Below are positions 55,779 through 64,000 of a stretch of DNA of 64,000 bases, in pieces. The notes below the pieces were generated by a model. That model did no database searches, was not told the origin of the DNA, and saw only the letters and a program-made list of their open reading frames with translations. A program made the position numbers and the translations under genes. Positions within the stretch are counted from its first letter, which is position 1, and each line of letters begins with the position of its first letter. Source of the stretch: Neoarius graeffei (lineage: Eukaryota > Chordata > Actinopteri > Siluriformes > Ariidae); the NCBI RefSeq assembly GCF_027579695.1, contig NC_083586.1, positions 7,352,001 through 7,416,000 of the forward strand, given 5' to 3'.

Positions 55779-56593
55779 GTACGTTTAATACAGTAGCATG
55801 GTGAGGTGCATATATTATTAATCAGACATATTTTGAATGAGATGAGATAATGATCTGCAATAACTTCAGACTGTGGAAGTATGACTATATTTTCTATGTT
55901 TAACTTGAATGTTAGTATTAGATCAAGGGTGTGACCACCATTATGGGTCGGTCCTATGACATTCTGATGAATCTCTACTGAATCTAAAATGGGCACAAAC
56001 GCTGTTTTCCAAGGGTCTTCTGGGTTATCGAAGTGAATATTAAAATCTCTGACAACTAAATCTTAAATAACCAGATCTGAGATAAAATCTGCAAATTCAG
56101 AAAGAAACTCAGAATATGGCCCCAGGGGCCTGTAAATAATAAGTAACAGAATTAACTGGGCAGACCTATTTTTCAAGGCAACATACATTATATTAGTATG
56201 AAGAACTTCAAATGCATTAAATTTATAACCAGGTTTGTGTGTTACACCGAGATAATCATTATAAATAACCGTGACACCTCCTCATCTACCAGTTAGACGA
56301 GGCTGGTGTATATAACTGTATCCAGAAGGACAAGCTTCATTTAATGCTATATATTCATTTGGCTTAATCCATGTTTCAGTTAAACAAAGTACATTAAACT
56401 CCTGATCAGTAATGAGTTCATCAACCATTAGCGCTTTTGATGTAAGAGATCTAATATTTAATAGCCCCACCTTTAGATCAAAGGTGCTGGCAGCAGATGT
56501 ACAGTCAGTATGATCTAATTTTATATTAATTAGGTTACTGGAACAAACTCTCTGAATATTTCTACTTTTTTGTTGAGCTTGGGGAACAGACAC
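55779..56593 (-). pseudogene. LINE ORF2: endonuclease domain, several stops
   Basis: Starts near 56593. VGLLNIRSLTSKALMVDELI and VLCLTETWIKPNEY are the N-terminal endonuclease strands. A stop at 56282, another near 56064, a degraded metal-binding DFNIHFDNP block, then HTLDLILTF and VIADHYLISF (catalytic His). It ends at the Gmr1 insertion. Confidence 0.85.
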
Positions 56594-56678
56594 AGTGGAC
56601 CTTGAGTGACTACTCTGTGCAGCTAGCAGACAGTCGGTTTAGACTGTTTGTCTGCTCCCTGGCCTTGGCTCTGGATTG

Positions 56679-57599
56679 TCAGAAATTAATTAGGCCTGTT
56701 CTGAGACTATGACCTATGCTGCAGGAAATGAGAGCAGCGCCTTCCCGAGTGGGATGGATACCGTCCCACCCTAACAGGCCAGCAGTGCCCTCAAAATTAG
56801 CCCAATTATCTATAAAGTCCACACTGTTTTCAGAGCACCACCTGGACAACCAGCAGTTCAGCAACCATAACCTGCTGTAAGCTACATCGCCATGCTGCAT
56901 TGGGATGGGGCCAGAGCATACTACAGCATCGGACATCGCCTTCGCTAATTTAAACACCTCTACAAAGTTACTCTTCATAACCTCAGACTGATGAAGGCAT
57001 ATATCATTAGCTCCTGTATGGATAACTATCTTTGAGAACCTGTGCTTGCCTTGGACCCTAAGATTACCTGCTATGTCTGGCACCCTGGCTCCCGGTATAC
57101 AACTGACTAAAGCTGCTGGTGCCCCTAAAGGCTGAGCTAATTTCACATGCCATATGATACAGTCTCCTATAACCAGACCTCTTTCAGGCTTCTCAGTGGG
57201 TGCATCACTAAGGAGAGCAAACCTGTTGGACACGTGACGCAGAGAGGACTGGTGCTCCCATGGGCGAGTCTCAGTAGTAGCTTTGGCTCTACGCTTATGC
57301 CACTGAGTCATCACCCATTCGCCTTGCTGTAAGGGCTCTAATGCTGGAATTGGGGGATTACTAACTCCACCTCGGGCATCCAGACTTTCCCCTACAGAAA
57401 CTACACTGTTCTCATTCTCACTGACCTTCACTAAAGCCTGGATACATGCTTCTAACACTATAATTTTCTCAGTCAGAGAGCTAACTAATCTGCACTTATC
57501 ACAAATAAAGCTATCGCTAGTAATGGAGGAAGAGTGACTAAACATCCTGCACTCAGCACACTGAACAGGCTGATGGTGTGCCATGATGAAAGGATTCAC
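56679..57599 (-). CDS. LINE ORF1 with zinc finger and SGNH-esterase-like domain
   Basis: 306 codons, open. CAECRMF (about residues 14-20) and CDKCR (34-38) form a C-x2-C pair set like a PHD/zinc finger. A short helix (SLTEKIIVLEACIQALVKVS) follows. The esterase-like domain (about residues 140-300) has GLVIGDCIIWHVKL where the family has GDS, HTGANDI, and DGIHPTREGA with the Asp-His pair. ORF1 esterases are known in CR1/L2-type LINEs. The expected nucleophile Ser reads Cys here, so activity is doubtful. ORF2 begins 86 bp downstream. Confidence 0.85.
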   Translation of the reverse strand: MNPFIMAHHQPVQCAECRMFSHSSSITSDSFICDKCRLVSSLTEKIIVLEACIQALVKVSENENSVVSVGESLDARGGVSNPPIPALEPLQQGEWVMTQWHKRRAKATTETRPWEHQSSLRHVSNRFALLSDAPTEKPERGLVIGDCIIWHVKLAQPLGAPAALVSCIPGARVPDIAGNLRVQGKHRFSKIVIHTGANDICLHQSEVMKSNFVEVFKLAKAMSDAVVCSGPIPMQHGDVAYSRLWLLNCWLSRWCSENSVDFIDNWANFEGTAGLLGWDGIHPTREGAALISCSIGHSLRTGLINF

Positions 57600-57915
57600 A
57601 TACCTTAATTGAAGATCTGTTGATATTAAAGCAGATCCAATGTGGATGGCCTCTGCTTGTGGTCTTTATGCAGGAGGAGAAAAAAAGAAAGCTTCTGGTC
57701 TTGGTGTTCTTCTGAAAAAAGAGAGAAAAAAATGGAAAAAGGAAAGTGAAAGTGGAAAGTACAAAAAGGAAAGCGAAAGTACAATAAAAAATGCAGATAC
57801 TGGAAAATTATTTGTTGAAAAAATAATTTTAAAAAAGATTAGCGATTAATGCCAACACTCGCGGAAAAAAGACTCATTGCAAACAACTTGGGAACCAGGA
57901 AGGGCATAGCACAGA
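57600..57915 (-). other. LINE 5' region
   Basis: Upstream of ORF1 on the minus strand. It contains purine-rich repeats (GGAAAGTGAAAGT-type on plus). The boundary with the gypsy integrase fragment is around 57915. Confidence 0.5.
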
Positions 57916-58512
57916 ATGGGCATATTGGTCATTCACGAACCACACCATACCACCTGCAAGGTAACCCAGTGGAGAGATTGAACCGCACACTTCTTCAGAT
58001 GATGCATACCCTGGAGGAGAAAAAGAAGAGTCAGTGGAAAGATCACCTTCCACATGTTGTACATACAACTGCACGAGGCATGAAGCCACCAGCTTTTCCC
58101 CATTCTTCCGTTTATATGGTCGATCTCCACGCTTACCTGTTGACCTGCTGTTTCCACCCAAAAGAGAGCCTGAGCCACCTGATCGGCAGACATATGCACA
58201 GAAATGGGCAAAGAGGATGCATTCTGCATATGAAATTGCAGCAAACAATAGTGAAAAATCCTCAGCCAAAAGGGAAAAAAAAAACTGTATGACAGAGCAG
58301 TCAGGGATGTTGTTCTTCAGCCAGGTGACAGGGTGTTGGTGAAAAACTTGTCAGAGAGAGGTGGGCCTGGTAAGCTGTGGACCTACTGGGAGCAGGTAGT
58401 GCATCGTGTGGTAGAGAGAGTTGATAATGGACCAGTTTATAAGGTGCAACTTGAGAGGGGACCAAAAGCACTGCGCGTGCTCCACAGGAACCTTCTCCTG
58501 CCAGTGAATTAA
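57916..58512 (+). pseudogene. Gypsy integrase C-terminal fragment
   Basis: [20 protein letters not shown] is the integrase block with the catalytic Glu. After a frameshift near 58075: [20 protein letters not shown]. After another in the A run near 58275: [20 protein letters not shown] and [20 protein letters not shown], ending at TAA 58510-58512. It is the continuation of the gypsy pol that stops at 34512; most of the integrase core is missing between them. Confidence 0.85.
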
Positions 58513-58782
58513 CTGTCCTGAGAAGAAACACTCCCTACACAATGTCAGAAAGGAAAGACACAGTCAAAAAAAAAAACAGAAACGGACAGCCGCAAACATT
58601 CATGAAGAAAACACAGACAGTGCCGATGAGGAGTACACTTACCAGCAGATTCCATGCAACAGGTTAGTGAGACCTCAGCAGACAGAGCAAAGTCAGACAG
58701 GGCACCATCCTCAGACTGAGCAAAGGCTGAGTGCCAGAGCCTGCAAGTTTCACCCCATTGTCAGGCAGGAAACAAACTGTGG
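58513..58782 (+). other. Gypsy 3' untranslated part, no gene
   Basis: A-rich sequence after the integrase stop; no 3' LTR matching 28041-28307 was found. Confidence 0.45.
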
Positions 58783-59055
58783 CAGCGGGGGCGTGACCAA
58801 GCAGCAGTTTGTGAATGGAGGGTGGGGTTGAGGAAGGTAAGTGGCTAAGTCATTCCACCTGCTGTCAATTAATGTGTATGGGTGTGTGTGTTTGTTGCAT
58901 GGACGAAGCATAAAAAGAGGGGGAGAGCAGAGAAGAGGGACTCTCTCCTGACCAGAATGCATGCATGTGTGTGTGTGTGTGTGTGTGTGCATGCATGTGT
59001 GTATGATTAAGCTGAAAAGTTATATTTACATACAAAATAAAGTTTGTAAGAACTT
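58783..59055 (+). mobile_element. Truncated Gmr1-like LTR
   Basis: Starts TGTGGCAGCGGGGGCGTGACC and follows the layout of the LTRs at 50893 and 55473 (AAGGTAAGTGGC, GTCAATTAA, ATAAAAAGAGG, GCAGAGAAGAGGG, then AATAAA at 59036-59041). The 3' part is lost where the LINE begins. A (TG)n run lies at about 58967-58990. Confidence 0.72.
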
Positions 59056-61785
59056 CACGGTGGCACTGTGGGAGACGGCTGCCTCTCCAGTAGCTCTGTA
59101 GTTTTTAGCTCTTTCAACTTCAACTTCTTTTTTTCACTTTTTTACTTTTATGCTCTTCTTACGAAGACATAGTGTGTTTTTCTTCATATCCCATGGATAT
59201 TCTTAACTTTAACATGCAACCAGGAGCCAGTTTTCTCGCTTATTCGAGAGAGGAGCTGCTGACCCTGAAAACAATGGGATGAGCCGGGATATGACAACCC
59301 ATCCCGGCGGAGCTGAGGAGGAGACCCAGGGGCTGCAAAGCTGGGGCTAAGCTAAAGGCTAGGCTAGCAGACAACCAGTGGCACTGCAAACTATCCATTC
59401 CCTCCGTTATCATGGGGAATGTGAACTCACTGCCGAACAAGGACAACAGGCTATCCACACTGAACAACCAGTGGATTTACTGGGAGAGCAGCTTGTTTAT
59501 TTTTATGGAGACATGGCTAACCCGCCTCGTACCGGATGATAATGTGGACCTGCAGGAATTCACTGCTGTGAGTGCCAACAGAGACACTAAAGCATGCAGG
59601 AAAAGCAAAGGTGGGGGACTCATCATCTATGTGAACAACTACTGGTGTAACCTGGAACATATCTCCGTAAAGACAGTCTTATGTTGCTCGGACTTAGAGC
59701 CGCTAGCCATTAGCCTGTGGCCATATTATTTGCTGAGGGAGTTCAGTCACGTGATCACCATCTGTGTTTACATTCCTCTGAGGGCAGACACAGCTGCTGC
59801 ATGTGAGAGGATTCACTCTGTCACAACAAGGCTGCAGAAACAGCACCCTGAGGCATTTATGATCATTTCTGGGGACTTTAATCACACTATTTTGGACTCT
59901 ACTTTGTCTGCTTTTGACCAGGCTGTGGACTGTCCAACAAGGAACAACAGGACAGTTGACTTGCTTTCTGCTAATGTGAGGGATGCATACAGAGTCACAC
60001 CCCTCCCCCCACTAGGGAAGTCTGACCACAACCTGGCTCTTCTACAGCCGAAGTACACCCCCCTGGTTCAAAGGCAGCCTGCAACAACTAACTCCATCAG
60101 GAGGTAGTCCCCTGAAATGGAAGCTGCCCTCAGAGACTGTTATGACACCATGGACTGGGATGTGCTGCTTAGCCCACACTGTGAGGACATAGAGGGGCTG
60201 ACACACTGACAGATTACCTCAACTTCTGTGCAAACATGGTCTCCCCCGCTAAGACTGTACGGTGTTACCCTAATAATAAGCCATGGGTAACACAGGAAGT
60301 CAAAGCTGTCCTCAACAGGAAGAAGGTTGCCTTCAAGAGCAGGGACAGGGATGCAATGAAAGCAGCACAGCAGGAGGTGAAATGCTGCATTAGGGAAGCT
60401 AAGGACAGCTACAGGAGAAAGGGGGAGCAGAAACTGAAGGAGAACAGCATGAGGGAGGTCTGGGAAGGTGTGAAAACCATCACAGGCCACAACACAAAGA
60501 CCAGAGTCATAGAGGGGGACAGTGGAGAGGGCGAACGAGCTGAATGACTTCTTTAACCGGTTCAACCAGCCCATGTCCCCACCACCACCCCCCTCACTGC
60601 AGCCATCTCTCCTTCTTCCCTCAACACACCTCCCTCCAGTCATCACAGCAGCCCCCTCCTCCTCCTCCACCCCCCACCTCAACACATACTCCTCCATGCA
60701 TCACTGCAGACCAGGTCAGAGGTCAACTGAGGAAGCTTCACCCCAGGAAAGCAGCAGGCCCAGACAAGGTGTGTCCACAACTACTGAAGACCTGCGCTGC
60801 TGAACTTGGTGAACCACTCCAACATGTCTTCAACCTCAGCCTGCAGCTGGGGAGAGTGTCCACCCTCTGGAAGACATCATGCATCATTCCAGTTCCCAAG
60901 AAGAACCGGCCCAGCGAGCTGAACAACTTCTGATCGGTGGCACTCACTTCACAGCTGATGAAGACATTGGAGTGGCTCTTCCTCAACCTTCTCAGACCCC
61001 AGGTGCAACATGCCCAGGACTGTCTGCAGTTTGCATACCGGGCAGGTGTTGGTGTGAAAGACACCATCCTCTACCTGCTACACCGAGCCCACTCGCATCT
61101 GGATAAGGGAAATGGCACAGTGAGGATCCTCTTCTTGGACTTCTCGAGCACCTTTAACACCATCCAACCCCTACTGCTTCAGGACAAACTGAACAGGATG
61201 TGAGTGGACCCCTGCCTGGTCACCTGGATCTCCAGCTACCTCACCAACAGGCCACAATAAGTCAGGCTGAAGAACATCATGTCTGACACTGTGATTAGCA
61301 GCACTGGAGCACCCCAGGGCATGGTGCTGGCCCCTCTTCTCTTCACCCTGTACACTGCAGACTTCTGCTACAACTTGGAGCTGTGTCACATTCAGAAATT
61401 CACTGATGACACAGCTATCGTGGGGTGTATCAGGGACTACAGAGAGGAGGAGTATAGGAGCCTGGTGAGGGACTTTGCCATTTGGTGCAACAGGAACCAT
61501 CTGCAGCTCAACACCTCAAAGACCAAGGAGCTGGTCATTGACTTTGGGAGGTCCAGACCAAGGTCACGACCAGTTCTGATCGAGGGTGTCGAGGTGGAGG
61601 CTGTGGATGGACAGCCCAAGTACCTCGGGCTGTGGATGGACAGCAAGCTGGACTGGAATTGCAACACCATCCACCTGTACAGGAAGGGACAGAGCAAGCT
61701 GTACTTCCTGAGGAGGCTGCGGTCCTTTAACATCTGCAGGAAACTCCTGTGGATGTTCTATCAGTCTGTGGTGTGTGTATTGGTA
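59056..61785 (+). mobile_element. L2-like LINE, 3' end lost
   Basis: 5' region (59056-59411) is GC-mixed and non-coding, followed by endonuclease and RT remnants. It breaks off in the RT C-terminus at about 61785, directly against the minus-strand Gmr1-like element. No target duplication is visible. Confidence 0.8.
59412..60107 (+). pseudogene. LINE endonuclease domain
   Basis: Open for 231 codons: VNSLPNKDNRLSTLNNQWIY, FMETWLTRLVPDDNVDLQ, KSKGGGLIIYVNNYWCN, IISGDFNHTILDSTLSAFDQ, and PLGKSDHNLALLQPKY (catalytic His). A stop at 60105-60107 separates it from the linker. Confidence 0.85.
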
Positions 61786-61824
61786 AAGACCTTCTGGTGT
61801 GGCAAAGGCCATCTTCTCCTTTGA
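60236..61824 (+). pseudogene. LINE linker and reverse transcriptase
   Basis: Linker 60236-60547 (RDRDAMKAAQQEVKCCIREA). RT start in frame 60544 (LRKLHPRKAAGPDKVCPQLL, TSCIIPVPKKNRPSEL), a TGA near 60931, then LQFAYRAGVGVKDTILYLLH and LFLDFSSTFNTI. A stop at 61201, another at about 61258, then GAPQGMVLAPLLFTLYTADF and the FTDD box (IQKFTDDTAIVGC, about 61402). The end (KGQSKLYFLRRLRSF) runs into the neighbouring element. Confidence 0.87.
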
Positions 61825-62268
61825 CGCTGGGGTCAGGGGCACCTGCCAGTAGCCTTTTGTAAGGTCCAGAGTGGTGAGGAACTGGGCGTGTCCTAAGGAG
61901 TCTACTAAGTCATCGACCCGGGGCATAGGGTATGAATCAAACTCTGACACCTCATTCAATTTGCAATAATCATTGCAGAATCTCACCGATCCGTCTGGTT
62001 TGGGAACCAGGATGATGGGGCTTGCCCAGGCTTTTTTGGACTCTTCAATGACTCCCAGCTCTAGCATCTTTCTCACTTCCTCCTGGATAGCCACCTTGCG
62101 AGCCTCCAGCACCTGATAGGGACGCTGGGTCACTGTTCGGCCCGGGATGGTGCAGATCTCATGTTGGACCACCTCTGTGTGCCCGGGGAGTGAGGAGAAG
62201 ATGTCTCGGTTGCGGTCCACCAGCTCTAGGGTCATCTGCTGCTGGTGTGGGGATAGGCCTAGCCCCAC
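61790..62268 (-). pseudogene. Gmr1-like RT N-terminal half
   Basis: LVDRNRDIFSSLPGHTEVVQ, VRKMLELGVIEESKKAWASP, VPKPDGSVRFCNDYCKLNEV, then TLDLTKGYWQVPLTPASKEK and FATPEGLYQY. It breaks off within the palm. A stop lies just upstream near 62291. Confidence 0.87.
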
Positions 62269-62534
62269 CTGAACCTCCTCTCTGGTGGGTTATTTGGACT
62301 CTGTCAGGGGCAAGCAACTGAACAACGCCTCCCTGGTGTGCCATTTTTCCAAGAGGTTAATGTGATATATCTGCTCAGGTTTTCTTTTATCAGGCTGTCT
62401 CACCTTATAATTCACTTCTCCTACCCGCTCGATGACTCATATGGTCCTTGCCAGGTTGCCAGGAACTTACATTCCATGGCCAGCACCAGGACCAGCACTC
62501 TGTCCCCCGGCTTAAACTCTCTCAGCTGGCCAGG

Positions 62535-63869
62535 TCAGTTGTAGGAGGCCTGCTGTTGCTGTTGAGCAGTCTCCATGTGTTCACGCACTATCAGGTAGAT
62601 GGCCCTCATTCTCTCCTTCATGGCCCCAACATGCTTGATCAGGGTCCGCTGTTTGCAGGGTTGCTCCACCCAAGCCTCCTTGGCAATGTCCAGCAGCCCT
62701 CTGGGTCTGTAAGAAAGCAAAAGTTCAAAAGGTGAAAAGCCAGTAGAAGATTGGGGTACCTCTCTCACTGCAAACAGCAGGTATGGCAGAAGCTGGTCCC
62801 AGTTCTGCCCATCCTCTTCAACTGCCTTCCTCAGCATTGACTTCAGAGTCCTGTTAAAACATTCGACCAATCCATCTGTCTGGGGGTGGTAGACAGATGT
62901 TCACAACTGTTTGATCTTCAACAGGGCACACAGTTCTTTCATCACCCTGGACATGAACGGGCTGCCTTGGTCCATCAGTATCTCCTTTGGAATTCCTAGA
63001 CTGGTGGAGAGGAGGAACAGCTCCTTGGCTATTTGTTTGGAGGTCGCCTTCCTCAGGGGGATGGCCTCAGGGTACCGGGTCGCATAGTCCAGGATGCCCA
63101 GGATGTACTGATGCCCCCTGGAGCTTTTTGGCAAAGGACCAACTATATCCAGTCCAATCCTCTCAAAAGGAGTTTCAATAATTGGTAAGGGGATGAGCGG
63201 GTTATGGTATGGGGGCTTAGGCACCACCTCCTGGCATTCTGGGCAACTATGACAGTAATTCTCTGTTTCCTTGTGCACTCCAGGCCAGAAGAAACGCTGT
63301 AAGATCCTCTCTTTTGTCTTCTCTACACCTAGGTGGGCCCCCAGTGGATGGGTGTGTGTCAGATTGAGCACAGTCGCCCGGTAGGGCTGTGGTACAAGGA
63401 GCTGTTCATGCACTTCATCATTTTTCTTCACCACCTGATACAGTAGGCCACATATAATTGCAAAATGGGGGTATGTAGGGCTTGCTCTACCCCCTACCAG
63501 TACACCCTCTGGCACCTGCACATTTCTTAAGGCATTTGCAAGCGTGGGATCCTGCAACTGTGCAGTACCATACTGGCCTGTGAGAGGGGGAAGCTCCTTG
63601 ATGCCTGGGGCATCTTCCTTGTTGGAGCTCGGAGAGCTTTCCACATTCTTGTTGGAGCTCGGAGAGCTTTCCACATTCTCTTCTCCAGTGTCCGGGCCAG
63701 TATCTGTGTCAGCCTGGGTGCCTGTCATCCCTGTGAGGGCAAACGTGGGGATGAGTGGTTGTGTGGGTTGCACTTGTGTGTTTGCAGGATGAGTCTTACC
63801 CCTCTGACTTCGGGGTACCAGGCTGGCCTCTGCTGGGTCTCTCTCCACAGCAGGTGGAAGGCTGGGCAA
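62535..63869 (-). pseudogene. Gmr1-like integrase
   Basis: Pro/Ser-rich lead with a 10-residue in-frame duplication (NVESSPSSNK twice, 63619-63678). The zinc-binding part has HTHPLGAHLGVEKTKERIL and CHSCPECQ. Core: ERIGLDIVGPLP (Asp), ILMDQGSPFMSRVMKEL (Asp). A stop near 62899, then MVECFNRTLKSMLRKAVEED with the Glu just before. The tail 62535-62700 (EAWVEQPCKQRTLIKHVG). Two frames; inactive. Confidence 0.88.
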
Positions 63870-64000
63870 TCTCGCCCAATCAGAACAGGAACAGGGAGGG
63901 AATCAACCACTCCCACCCTCGTGTGTATAGTCCCCCTGGTGGTGGTCACTTTAAGTTCAGTGGTGGGGTACTCTTTGGTGTCTCTATGGATGCAGGAAAC
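63725..64000 (-). pseudogene. Gmr1-like protease end (partial)
   Basis: Frame 63949-63725 with VDSLPVPVLIGRDCPAFHLL, which has the ILG-x-D style end of retropepsins (LIGRD). The active site would lie beyond the window. Confidence 0.6.

Larger units (their letters stand above)
34513..57915 (-). mobile_element. L2/CR1-like LINE with esterase ORF1, split by two LTR elements
   Basis: Minus-strand LINE in the gypsy element. Parts: 5' region and ORF1 (57915-56679), ORF2 endonuclease (56593-55779), RT (50892-49876), RT end (36224-35398) and 3' UTR (35397-34513). It is interrupted by 50893-55778 and 36225-49875. The reading line continues across both insertions. The right boundary near 57915 is approximate. 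Confidence 0.85.
61786..64000 (-). mobile_element. Second Gmr1-like element, open at window edge
   Basis: Minus strand: protease/linker (63949-63725), integrase (63869-62535) and RT start (62268-61790) in that order, i.e. IN before RT as at 50893-55778 but clearly diverged. The RT ends before its YxDD box at the junction with the LINE. gag and LTRs lie beyond the window or are lost. Confidence 0.87.

Noticed and set aside
58783-59055. 3' LTR of the gypsy element at 28041
   Set aside because: Its sequence matches Gmr1-like LTRs, not the gypsy 5' LTR remnant.
60140-60697. 185-codon minus-strand frame
   Set aside because: Antisense of the LINE linker and RT start.

Overview
This window looks like repeat-dense nuclear DNA of a ray-finned (teleost) fish. 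The evidence is several Tc1/mariner copies with TA target sites, jockey/L2-type LINEs, tRNA-derived SINEs, Gmr1-type LTR elements, an endogenous-retrovirus-like relic and GT-AG introns. I cannot place the species. Only one likely host gene is visible: the 3' part of a DUF4806-family gene at 34-5204. Almost everything else is mobile DNA, most of it broken.

Layout. (1) 34-5204: four DUF4806 exons; the last intron holds a Tc1/mariner-like transposon (1602-4858) whose three-exon, 431-residue transposase reads intact on the minus strand. (2) 5926-7171: LINE fragment split by a SINE. (3) 7358-12863: a three-layer nest, Tc1 inside a LINE inside an older Tc1-like element. (4) 12866-19400: mostly unassigned AT-rich DNA with SINE and LINE pieces and a cluster of strong hairpins. 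(5) 19404-28040: a SAP-domain exon near a possible TTAA-flanked end, three decayed Tc1 copies, LINE tails, a SINE and a Gmr1-like relic. (6) 28041-58512: a gypsy-type LTR element (plus strand) split by a roughly 23-kb insertion. That insertion is a LINE (minus strand, esterase ORF1) which was itself invaded by a 13.65-kb retrovirus-like element (36225-49875) and a complete but decayed Gmr1-type element (50893-55778). The retrovirus-like element in turn holds an inverted pair of THAP-containing units and another LINE (42255-45617) with a 12-bp target duplication. (7) 58783-64000: LTR fragment, LINE, and a second large Gmr1-like element running off the end.

These genes do not form a cooperating pathway. 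The informative content is the insertion order, read from target duplications and interrupted reading frames, plus a few structures that look unusual: the intact intron-bearing transposase, gag-PR-IN-RT-RH order in the Gmr1-like elements, seven covarying stem-loops in the retroviral leader, and the head-to-head THAP units.
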